Origin: an uncultured Collinsella sp.
GTDB lineage: Bacteria; Actinomycetota; Coriobacteriia; Coriobacteriales; Coriobacteriaceae
Assembly: GCA_900752345.1 (NCBI GenBank)
Contig: CAADVA010000017.1
Location: 1-12,182, forward strand
Direction of reading: 5' to 3'
Length of the DNA stretch: 12,182 nt
Shown here: piece after piece, positions 1 through 5,863 of the stretch
Numbering within the stretch: the first letter of the stretch is position 1
How the letters are laid out: every line of letters begins with the position of its first letter
Notes under the pieces: model-generated
Databases searched by the model: none
What the model saw: the letters and a program-made list of their open reading frames with translations, nothing else
Told to the model about the DNA's origin: nothing
Translations under genes and position numbers: made by a program

Positions 1-36
1 CAGCGTCTCCGCGGCGTCGGATTCAAGTGGAACTGA
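1..36 (+). CDS. C-terminal tail of an OmpR/PhoB-family response regulator (partial)
   Basis: Frame 1 reads QRLRGVGFKWN followed by TGA at 34-36. The RGVG-(F/Y)-K-W ending is the usual last beta-hairpin of the OmpR/PhoB winged-helix DNA-binding domain, which contacts the minor groove. Only 11 residues are in the window, so the rest of the regulator and any partner histidine kinase lie to the left. The stop codon sits in the loop and right edge of an 8-bp inverted repeat (11-18 with 35-42). The call rests on one short motif and is moderate. Confidence 0.5.
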   Translation, partial: QRLRGVGFKWN

Positions 37-42
37 CGCCGC
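11..42 (+). terminator. Weak hairpin over the response-regulator stop codon
   Basis: GCGGCGTC (11-18) is perfectly complementary to GACGCCGC (35-42) across a 16-nt loop. The right arm begins inside the TGA stop codon. No T tract follows, so it may be a factor-dependent terminator or 3'-end protector, or chance. Confidence 0.25.
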
Positions 43-76
43 TGCTGTATATGGTTTGCCTTGCTGCAAATAGCGA

Positions 77-496
77 TCAATGCCCGCGATGTTTCTGCTT
101 GCGCTTCAACTTTCGCTGCTCGAAGCGCGTCTTCGCCTCATCCGCGCGACGCTGACTTCTTGCTTGAGCCGACTCCCGCTTCATCGCTTCCCGCTGTGCC
201 GCGAGCGCCTGTTGTGCCTTGGTGCTCACTGCGGGCCGTTTAAGGGCTTTCGCTGCCTCGCGAGCGCGCCGCTTGGGGTTCTTCGCGGGCTTGATTGTTT
301 CAGTGGCCTTGTCGCCGAAGAACGAGAGCTTCTCCCATTCGCTTGTAACGAATCGCAGGATCTCCTCATCGGGCGGCTCCGCGCCGAAGACGATGCGGGC
401 GACGCCATACCTTCCGCCCTCGACGTGTTCCGCCAGCCCGACCCAGAATTGACCGTCGTGATATACGGTCAGGGTGGACGACACGCTGATCTGCAT
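77..496 (-). CDS. yjdF: YjdF family protein (DUF2992)
   Basis: A 139-aa protein of the YjdF/DUF2992 family. The N-terminal half has the family pattern: a short beta segment TVYHDGQFWVGL, then ARIVFGAEPPDEEIL. The C-terminal half is a highly basic Arg/Lys/Gln-rich helix containing STKAQQAL and ending KHRGH, the hallmark of the family. The biochemical function is unknown; because its riboswitch senses azaaromatic compounds, a role in handling toxic heterocycles has been proposed. The frame stays open upstream to 694, but the start is placed at ATG 496 because AAAGGAGG (512-505) lies 8 nt before it and the upstream part covers the riboswitch. Transcription runs leftward towards the response-regulator end. 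The gene looks intact, at normal family length. Confidence 0.9.
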   Translation of the reverse strand: MQISVSSTLTVYHDGQFWVGLAEHVEGGRYGVARIVFGAEPPDEEILRFVTSEWEKLSFFGDKATETIKPAKNPKRRAREAAKALKRPAVSTKAQQALAAQREAMKRESAQARSQRRADEAKTRFEQRKLKRKQKHRGH

Positions 497-520
497 GGTT
501 GGTTCCTCCTTTAAGTAGAT

Positions 521-620
521 GACCATGCAGAGAAGGGACAACCAAGGAGGCAGGTTACTGATGCGGACTAGCGCACGCCCACGACTACCCGACGGGGACT
601 GTGTTTTCATCTCTGGTGGT
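521..620 (-). promoter_or_regulatory. yjdF riboswitch (azaaromatic-sensing leader RNA)
   Basis: On the minus strand the leader carries, in order, the conserved yjdF-RNA blocks as I recall them: AGAGATGAAAAC, GTGGGCGTG, a TCCGCATCAGTAACCTGCCTCC-type core (567-546), and a CCCTTCTCTGC closing segment. ACCACCAGAG (620-611) pairs with CTCTGCATGGT (531-521) to close the terminal stem. The next gene is yjdF itself, the family's main regulated gene. CCTCCTT in the core (550-544) is fully complementary to AAGGAGG of the yjdF ribosome binding site (511-505), which suggests control of translation initiation. Known: the class binds diverse azaaromatics. Inferred: the switching mechanism here. Confidence 0.9.
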
Positions 621-623
621 TGG

Positions 624-632
624 ATTGTAGCA
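624..632 (-). promoter_or_regulatory. Extended -10 promoter for the yjdF riboswitch
   Basis: The minus strand reads TGCTACAAT: an extended TGn followed by the -10 hexamer TACAAT (629-624), 5 of 6 to consensus. Initiation about 7 nt downstream would begin the transcript at the first stem of the riboswitch. No good -35 box lies 17 bp upstream, as is common with extended -10 promoters. Confidence 0.6.
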
Positions 633-708
633 CGTGCGAATGCGCCCGGCATCGCTGCTGACATGGCGCTATTGGGATTCGCTCCTCGATGCATCCTTGT
701 GCACGTTG

Positions 709-759
709 CCTTCTCGGTTTCGAAACTTTAGAAATAATCGAGTTTCGAAACCGAGAAGG
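709..759. repeat. Perfect 19-bp inverted repeat before the truncated DUF4143 gene
   Basis: Arms 709-727 and 741-759 are perfect reverse complements (CCTTCTCGGTTTCGAAACT and its mirror) around a 13-nt AT-rich centre (728-740). Each arm also contains the smaller palindrome GTTTCGAAAC, so four half-sites are present. The right arm ends in AGAAGG, next to a ribosome binding site for ATG 768. Position and symmetry suit an operator or autoregulatory site of the downstream AAA ATPase gene; an RNA hairpin is the alternative. Confidence 0.75.
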
Positions 760-767
760 AGTGGATT

Positions 768-1380
768 ATGGCTTGGGCAGACCGCAATACGTACCGACTC
801 CACCGTGCTGGAGAGGCTGCCCGAGTACATGATGGACAATTCCGGCAACCTCAACTCGCCCAACAACATCGCCAACGTGCTCGACGCCAACAGGGTTCCC
901 ACCAACCACGTCACCGTCGGGCGCTATATCTCGTATCTCCGCGACGCTTTCGCCTTCTATGAGGCGAAGCGCTACGACATCAAGGGGAAGAAGTACCTGA
1001 GCACGCAGGCGAAGCATTATGTATGTGACTCGGGAATGCGCTATGCGGTCCTGGGGACGCGCGACATGGACTGGGGCCGCATGTACGAGAACGCGGTCTT
1101 CCTGGAGCTGATGAGGCGAGGCTACGAGACCTACGTCGGGAAGCTGTACCAAAAGGAGGTCGACTTCGTTGCGAAGAGGGGACCGGAGCTCGTCTACATC
1201 CAGGTAAGTGACGACATCAGCTCCGAATCGACACTCGAGAGGGAGCTCGCGCCGCTTCTGTCCGTCAGGGATGCGTTCCCGAAGGTTCTCATCGCCCGCA
1301 CGAGACATGAACCCTATACCCGGGAGGGTGTCCTCGTGCTGGACCTTGCGAGGTGGCTGCTCGGCGAGCAGGAGTTCTGA
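768..1380 (+). pseudogene. DUF4143 AAA ATPase, truncated: ATPase domain missing
   Basis: From about 780 the frame encodes a recognisable DUF4143 C-terminal region: a winged-helix stretch (LERLPEYMMDNSGNLNSPNN, then VTVGRYISYL), the hallmark AKRYDIKGKKYLSTQAKHYV, then the nuclease-like fold segment RMYENAVFLELMRRGYE, VGKLYQKEVDFVA and YIQV. It ends FEF-like at TGA 1378-1380. Intact family members have about 200 residues of AAA domain with Walker A and B before this; none is present. ATG 768, well placed behind GAAGGAG, is out of frame with the domain, and the in-frame extension upstream to 634 runs through the inverted repeat with no family similarity. A deletion fusing the 5' end of the gene to its 3' third explains this. 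About 200 codons of domain survive without a stop. Confidence 0.8.
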
Positions 1381-1693
1381 GCACCATACGGGGATATCGC
1401 TCGATGGGGCACGCAGGGCCGTTCGCGCCCGCACGGGAAACGCCGTCGCCGTATGGGCGGCCAGTCGCATCCGATTAGTCTTTTGCTAAACAGACCTTTC
1501 GAGTACGCACGAAGCGATCGCGCCAACAGCGAAGCCCCAACCTGCTCGCCAACTCATGGGCAAGCCACCTGAGACTACTTATTCTGCCCGGAGATGGCGA
1601 AGCCCTGTGACCTGCGGTTTTGCGAACGGCTCACAAGCCGCCCGCGTTGATTCGCTTGCGGTTGCAGCTGGCGGCTTGCACGCTAAAGGGCGG

Positions 1694-1813
1694 TTGAGTT
1701 TCAAAACGGGCGTTTTCGGTGCAATTGAGTTTGCGAAGACCATCCGCAGTGCCCCATGGGACAAAAACGAAAACTCAACGTCCTGAGTTTAAGGTGAGTT
1801 TTTGAAGTTGTCC
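1694..1813. repeat. Cluster of TTGAGTTT boxes with an imperfect inverted repeat
   Basis: TTGAGTTT occurs at 1694-1701 and 1725-1732, and inverted at 1771-1778. TGAGTTT recurs at 1784-1790 and 1795-1801. Segments 1758-1778 and 1793-1813 form an imperfect inverted repeat beginning and ending GGGACAA/TTGTCCC with AAAACTCA/TGAGTTTT inside. A short palindrome AAAACG-GG-CGTTTT lies at 1703-1716. It could be a protein-binding array, or an end of a lost mobile element. Confidence 0.45.
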
Positions 1814-1944
1814 CAGCTTTTGTCTCCGGGGCCGACGAAACGCGACATGGTGTCACCTGGCGGCACTCGGCTCGAGACGGCATCGAAAACTGGGCGCAAC
1901 TGGAATCACGAGACGGCAGAATCAACGCCATCGAGTGGGAGTAA
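1798..1944 (+). pseudogene. Possible C-terminal remnant of an unrecognised protein
   Basis: Frame 1 is open from a TGA at 1795-1797 to TAA 1942-1944 and reads like ordinary protein, including GADETRHGVTWRHSARDG and SRDGRINAIEWE at the end. There is no start codon with a ribosome binding site, so if real it is the tail of a broken gene. I do not recognise the family. The evidence is protein-like composition only. Confidence 0.25.
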
Positions 1945-2050
1945 TTTTAGGCTCGCAACACTCTTTCACGGTCTACCCCAAAATACAACGTTTCCGCAGA
2001 TCAGAAGTGGTTTGTCGAGTTTTTCGGCACACCACTCTTCCACAGAAAAC

Positions 2051-2098
2051 AGCGCTCCTTTCGGGGTTTTTCTTCCATGGAAACCCGTGAGGGGCGCT
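2051..2098 (+). other. Long leader hairpin upstream of the 2135 gene
   Basis: 2051-2060 pairs with 2089-2098 (AGCGCTCCTT with GAGGGGCGCT, including G-T pairs), then CGGG and TTT (2062-2069) pair with AAACCCG (2081-2087) with one bulged G. The 11-nt loop holds the palindrome CCATGG. It lies about 40 nt before the ATG at 2135 and could be a terminator of upstream transcription, an attenuator, or a 5' stabiliser. Confidence 0.45.
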
Positions 2099-2134
2099 TC
2101 TGTATTTGTACGGAAATTGACGAAAGGAACCACG

Positions 2135-2430
2135 ATGAACGAAGCCAAGATGACCGAACTCACCCAAGCCGAGGAAATGGCGTTCTTCCGGGCGGACCTC
2201 TGCCTGTACTCGCCGGAGAGCTACACGCTCGAAGAGAAGAAGGAAATCTGCAACGACATGTTTAAGACGAACAGGGCGATCCAGGACGCGATGCGCGCCG
2301 ACTTCGAGCAGCTGCCGCCCAATGCCCGCGCCAAGGTCTTGGACATGCTCTGCGCCTCCGGCGTCGAGTCTCCCCAGTGGTGGTGGACGCAGGAGACCCG
2401 CTCTACCGGGAGTTCGAGCCGCTGCTGTAA
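2135..2430 (+). pseudogene. Small hypothetical protein, probably frameshifted in a C run
   Basis: ATG 2135 follows GAAAGGA at a good distance and opens an acidic, helical protein beginning MNEAKMTELTQAEEMAFF. I do not recognise the family. In this frame the reading runs past the hairpin at 2453-2485 deep into the opposite-strand lysis genes, which is implausible. A shift of one base near the CCCC run at 2372-2375 gives VVVDAGDPLYREFEPLL and a TAA at 2428-2430, 22 nt before the hairpin. One lost C would restore a 98-99 aa protein with ESPPVVVDAGD across the joint. It converges on the prophage lysis genes and could be a phage or host gene. The frameshift is inferred, not proven. Confidence 0.55.
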
Positions 2431-2452
2431 CCCGAGCCCATACAGCAAGCAA

Positions 2453-2485
2453 GGAGGCCGCCTATCGCGAAGAAAGGCGGCCTCC
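2453..2485. terminator. Bidirectional hairpin between convergent genes
   Basis: GGAGGCCGCCT (2453-2463) and AGGCGGCCTCC (2475-2485) form a perfect 11-bp stem with an 11-nt loop. It lies just after the 2135-2430 gene and just before the end (2492) of the minus-strand lysis operon. There is no clear T tract on either side, but the position argues for a shared terminator. Confidence 0.65.
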
Positions 2486-2491
2486 CGCATG

Positions 2492-2638
2492 TTATTCGCC
2501 CTTGGCCGAGCGCTTGCCACGCTCGAACGCCTTGAACACAGGCACCAGCGGCAGGAACAGCGTCATCATCGCCAAACAGGCCACGTCACCGAGGAGCCAG
2601 CCGACCTGGTCGGCCAAGAACTTCAGCCGCCGCCTCAT
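2492..2638 (-). CDS. Small membrane protein after the endolysin
   Basis: A 48-aa product starting at ATG 2638, which overlaps the TGA of the endolysin (ATGA overlap), so it is translationally coupled. It has a basic N terminus (MRRRLKFLADQ), one hydrophobic segment of about 25 residues (roughly 12-36, GWLLGDVACLAMMTLFLPLV) and a charged tail (KAFERGKRSAKGE). Last place in a phage lysis cassette and one transmembrane segment suggest a lysis accessory protein or small phage membrane protein; I know no specific family. The frame is also open far upstream, but that part is the shadow of the endolysin. Confidence 0.6.
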   Translation of the reverse strand: MRRRLKFLADQVGWLLGDVACLAMMTLFLPLVPVFKAFERGKRSAKGE

Positions 2639-4128
2639 GACAGCATCTCGTTCACGCGCCTCTGCACGGCCGAGTACCTGTCGCCCAGGCACAGCTTCCG
2701 CTCGTCGTCGCTGCCAAACTCGCCGGCGATCACGCGCCGCGCCATGGCATCCACGTCGTAGGAGCCGCCGGAGGAGCCGCCGAACAGGATCCGGTTGACC
2801 TCCGCCTGCACCTCGTCGTAGCGGTCGCTCAACGCCGCCTTGCGCGCATCGCCATTGCCGAAAACTCCAGCGATGACCCTCGCCGCAAGTTCTGACACGT
2901 CGCCGGATGGCGCACCAGAGCCGGATTCGTCCGGCGCTGCGGCCCCGTCGGCCTTGCCGTTGTAGTGGAACACGCCGTCCCAGCCGCCACGGTAGTAGTC
3001 CTGGATACGCGACTCGCGCCCCGTCTGGTCGCCGGGCGCGCCGTCGATGCCGCCGGTCTCCGAGCCGGTGAAGTGGCCGATCTTGCCGCCTCCCAGCGCC
3101 ATCGCCGTATGGTTCTCCTAGCCGAGGTAGATGTCGCCACGCTGGGCGTTTGCGGTCACGGCCTGCCACGAGAAGAGCCCGGAGCCCACGAACATCTTGC
3201 GTATGCTGCCGGTCCAGTTGTAGCGCGTGATGAGCCCGTCGTACTGCGTGCCCGCGATTGCGAGCTCCCAGGCCTCGCACACGGCGCTTGAGCCGTCGCG
3301 GTCGCCCTTGCCGACCTTGATCGTGCCCGCGTCGGTTTTCACGCTGCAGTGCCCAGACGTGTCATGCCACTCAGGCTGAGAGTACACGTGCTCGGCGCAG
3401 TTGCAGAGGTGCTCCATGATCTGAGCCGCCACGTTCGCCTTGCTGATCGCCACTTCCTTCACCTCCCCGTTGCCAGCGGAGGCGCCGGCAACCGCGCAGA
3501 GCCTCCGCCAGTCGTCCTTGGTGCCGTAGAAGAGGTCGAGGTCAAGGTGCCCGCCGTAGCCGGGTATGCGCCCGGTTCCCGTGTACTGGAAGGTCAGCGG
3601 CGAGTCCCACGCGCCGAAGTCCCAGCAGTCGGTCCACGGCTCACTGAGGAATCCTGTCTCCTCGTAGTTCGGGTACTGCGCAACCCAGAGCAGGTACGTC
3701 TTGGCCACGCTGGACCAGTCGTACGCGAAGCATACGCTCTTGCTCGTGTAGATGCCCGGTGTCACTCCGGTCTTGTCCCTCACGGATCGAGCCACTTTTT
3801 CGCTCAGGATGGCCCCGGGTTCAGCGCGTCCGCCTCCCAGTCCAGGAACGGGATCGCCTTGCCAATGTACGGCTTGAAGGCGTTTATGAAGTGGTCGGCC
3901 TCGGCCGTGCCCTCGTACCTACGGTCGCGCGAGTAGTGCGTAGTGGTAGCAGCCGAGCAGCTTGCCGGCCGCCAGCGTCTTGTCGGCATGCCGGCGGAAG
4001 CACTCGTTCGAGTAGCCCGCCCTTCCGGTAGCCTTCACGATCACGAAGTCGCAGCTCTCCATGGCGGAGACGACCAGGTCCTCCCGCCAGGAGCTGATGT
4101 CGATGTCGTTAAGCCCCACGTGCCTCAC
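2635..4128 (-). pseudogene. Prophage endolysin: GH25 lysozyme + amidohydrolase + two CW_7 repeats, inactivated
   Basis: Pieced together, about 490 codons give a modular endolysin. First is a GH25 muramidase (NDIDISSW at the N terminus, FVIVKATG, catalytic-type FLDWE, GIYTSKS, then PLTFQYTGTGRIPGYGGHLDLD). Second is an NlpC/P60-like peptidoglycan amidohydrolase (GDRDGSSAVCEAW to GGWDGVFHYNG). Last are two CW_7/Cpl-7 wall-binding repeats (VSELAARVIAGVFG and VDAMARRVIAGEFG) before TGA 2635-2637. The frame is broken three times: a 7-bp tandem duplication (3931-3944), a missing base in a G run near 3813-3816, and an in-frame TAG at 3118-3120. The amidohydrolase motif also reads DGSS where DCSS is usual. 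GTG 4128 or GTG 4119 could start it, overlapping the holin end. Domain identity is strong; full-length product is impossible without correction. Confidence 0.9.
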
Positions 4129-4348
4129 CCCTCGGGATCTCCGGCTTGTCGCCGTCGCCGCCGAGCGCGGCCATGATGGGAGACAAGACCGCCATCACCA
4201 GCGCCACCACTAGTCCGCGCATGCTCGGGTTGAACACGCACCGGCCCATGATCAAATCCAGCTTGGCGATTACCACGCCCAGGGCTCCCTGCACGATCGT
4301 GCGTGCCAGGCGCCAGTACCAATCGTTGCTTGCCAGGAACTCGTTCAT
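4109..4348 (-). CDS. Phage holin, two transmembrane segments
   Basis: A 79-aa protein starting at ATG 4348 with two hydrophobic segments (about residues 16-34, IVQGALGVVIAKLDLIMG, and 45-64, GLVVALVMAVLSPIMAALGG) and a charged C terminus (GDKPEIPRGE). Size, two-helix topology and position directly before the endolysin (stop overlaps the endolysin start region by about 20 bp) are those of a phage holin, which permeabilises the membrane to release the lysin. The open frame is unbroken, unlike its neighbours. The exact holin family is not identified. Confidence 0.75.
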   Translation of the reverse strand: MNEFLASNDWYWRLARTIVQGALGVVIAKLDLIMGRCVFNPSMRGLVVALVMAVLSPIMAALGGDGDKPEIPRGEARGA

Positions 4349-4569
4349 GTCGGCCCACCTTTCCCTTCAAGGACTCGATGTCGTGCTCCGCGACAGCCAT
4401 GTCCTGCTCGAGCTGGTAGGTACGCTCCAAGACCTGGTTGTGCTTCTCGATCTTTGCCGTGAGGGCGTCCAGCTTGACCTCCATGACGGCTTGGCTCTTA
4501 GAGTTGGAGAAGATCACGCCGACCAGCGTGACCACCCCCGTGATGCACAGCGACGATGATTGACTCCAT
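4345..4569 (-). pseudogene. Holin-associated small phage protein (membrane anchor + coiled coil), frameshifted
   Basis: ATG 4569, behind GGAAGG, reads MESIIVAV and then goes out of frame. One base later the other frame continues ITGVVTLVGVIFSNSKSQAV, followed by a coiled-coil stretch (MEVKLDALTAKIEKHNQVLE, then RTYQLEQDMAVAEHDIESLK). An N-terminal membrane segment, NSK and KLD(A/Q)L...HN...ERTY..E are typical of the 70-80 aa proteins encoded just before holins in Gram-positive phages. A single extra base at about 4545 explains the break. The 3' end is also odd: the frame does not stop at the holin start but runs through it. One extra G near 4351-4353 would give a stop overlapping the holin ATG. 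Confidence 0.7.
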
Positions 4570-4669
4570 AAAGAATTGCCTTCCGAGGTCTCGACTTTTC
4601 GTCCCCCGGGAGGCGGTGTCCGCCCGTGTCGCAAGCTGTCCAAGAGGCCTGCTTGTCTGCCATGAGCTG

Positions 4670-4698
4670 ATGACAGTCGAACTCGAAACGGGGATAAT
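4670..4698 (+). promoter_or_regulatory. Promoter of the zinc-ribbon operon
   Basis: ATGACA (4670-4675) and GATAAT (4693-4698) match the -35 and -10 consensus at 5 of 6 positions each with exactly 17 bp between. A transcript would start near 4705, about 25 nt before the GTG at 4731. This is the best housekeeping-type promoter in the window, so the operon need not depend on phage transcription. Confidence 0.75.
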
Positions 4699-4730
4699 GG
4701 GCGTGTTTAATCACGAGAAGGAGTGCGCAC

Positions 4731-5861
4731 GTGTCATTGATTTTCTGCCCCGAATGTCATGCGAGAATATCGTCCAGTGCGGTTACGTGCCCGCACTGCG
4801 GCTTTGTCGCCCAGAGCGAGGAGACGGGCATCGTCCCGATCAGTTCGCTGCCGCCAGCGAAGATCACCCCACGTGTGACGGTCCTTGGGGCTACGGTGTT
4901 CGACAATGGGATGAACCTCATTCCATCAAAGACCAACGAATCCCTCGTGAAGTTCCTCGCGGATGCCGATACTATGGCAAAGTTCGCGCCAGCCATCTAT
5001 GACATCATCAAGAAGCTCTCCGCTCGCGGCGAAACGAAGTACATTGCTGATTTCAGCGCCGCCGCAGAAGAGCTCATGAAGAGCGGCGAGCTCGTCTTTT
5101 CGGTCGAGAAGAAGACCGGTGACCTGCTCCCTCAGCTCAGGAGCGTCAAGACGGGCCGGATATACGAGAAGGCCAGGATCAAAGTCGAGCAGATTCCCCA
5201 GGACATGACCCAGTCGGTCGTGGACGTCCAAATGCAGGTGATGATGGCGAACATCATGGACGCCATCGGGGCCGTGGCAGCCAACGTCGATGCCCTGCGC
5301 ATCGAAAACCAGGCGGACCGCATCGCGCTTGCTGAGAGCGCATGGCAGCAGCTCCAGCAGGCAATGCTCATCGAGGACTCGCGTCTGCGCGAAATCAAGA
5401 TCCTCGACATCGCCTCTGCAGCCACGCAGGCCAGGTGCACGCTGCAGGGCAACTTCCAGGCAGAGCTCGCGCTCGCGATGGGCAAGCAGGGCAAGACAAA
5501 GGATTGGGGCAAGGCCGCCAACACGGCGATGGTAGACCTCACGGTGATTGCCCTCATGGCAAAGACGGAGTACGCCGCATACCGCGTTCTCGAAGAACCG
5601 CAAGCGGCCAATGCTGCACTGGGCCAGTTCAAGCAGTTCATTCTGGACAATAAGCTCGAAGATGCGCAGACGCTGCGATTGCTCAACTCTTACAGCAAGG
5701 GCAATAGAGAAGACATCGTCAGAGGCTTTGTCAAGATTTCAGGTTCTGTGGCTGGTCTGCAAATCGAGGGCCGCGACGATCCGACAGGGCTCCTTGAGGC
5801 CGGGTTTGCCGAAACCGAGGGTCAAGACTCAGAAGGACAAGCCGACGAAGGCCAGGAGTAA
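4731..5861 (+). CDS. Zinc-ribbon protein with long helical domain, candidate prophage moron
   Basis: A 376-aa protein starting at GTG 4731, 7 nt after AAGGAG. Residues 6-23 form a zinc ribbon (CPEC...CPHC: Cys6, Cys9, Cys20, Cys23). A linker (about 30-65) leads to a long, mostly helical region (about 70-345) with KTGDLLPQLRSVKTGRIYEK in its first part and Gln/Ala-rich amphipathic helices after, then an acidic tail (AETEGQDSEGQADEGQE). There is no signal peptide or transmembrane segment. I do not recognise a named family; the layout (N-terminal ribbon plus helical body) resembles uncharacterised phage- and island-encoded proteins. It lies between prophage tail and lysis genes on the opposite strand, has its own promoter and is intact although those genes are broken. 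Inferred role: accessory function such as superinfection exclusion or phage defence; unproven. Confidence 0.8.
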   Translation: MSLIFCPECHARISSSAVTCPHCGFVAQSEETGIVPISSLPPAKITPRVTVLGATVFDNGMNLIPSKTNESLVKFLADADTMAKFAPAIYDIIKKLSARGETKYIADFSAAAEELMKSGELVFSVEKKTGDLLPQLRSVKTGRIYEKARIKVEQIPQDMTQSVVDVQMQVMMANIMDAIGAVAANVDALRIENQADRIALAESAWQQLQQAMLIEDSRLREIKILDIASAATQARCTLQGNFQAELALAMGKQGKTKDWGKAANTAMVDLTVIALMAKTEYAAYRVLEEPQAANAALGQFKQFILDNKLEDAQTLRLLNSYSKGNREDIVRGFVKISGSVAGLQIEGRDDPTGLLEAGFAETEGQDSEGQADEGQE

Positions 5862-5863
5862 AG

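Larger units (their letters stand above)
1381..2134. other. Gap with no intact gene
   Basis: About 750 bp without a convincing gene. 1381-1690 shows nothing beyond an 8-bp inverted repeat (CCATACGG 1384-1391 and CCGTATGG 1449-1456). 1694-1813 holds repeated TTGAGTTT boxes. 1798-1944 may be the 3' end of a lost plus-strand gene. 2051-2098 forms a long hairpin before the next small gene. No tRNA or attachment core was recognised. Confidence 0.6.

Noticed and set aside
1381..1690. tRNA gene or phage attachment core
   Set aside because: No cloverleaf or T-loop-like sequence was seen, and no long direct repeat with the other side of the prophage was found by eye.
1802..2761. 319-aa plus-strand open frame
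   Set aside because: It starts at TTG in gene-free DNA and runs through a terminator hairpin into antisense endolysin sequence; only the part from ATG 2135 looks like protein.
2492..3280. 262-aa minus-strand open frame
   Set aside because: Arg-rich shadow of the endolysin frame; only the last 48 codons, from ATG 2638, look genuine.
3349..3936. 195-aa plus-strand open frame opposite the endolysin
   Set aside because: Low-complexity Val/Arg/Ala translation, exactly antisense to well-conserved GH25 sequence, with no ribosome binding site.
4731..4800. Calling the 376-aa protein a known defence protein
   Set aside because: The zinc ribbon is common to many families and the helical body could not be matched to a named one from sequence alone.
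4926..5603. 225-aa minus-strand open frame opposite the zinc-ribbon gene
   Set aside because: Antisense shadow of a GC-rich gene, with His/Leu/Arg-heavy composition and no recognisable motif.
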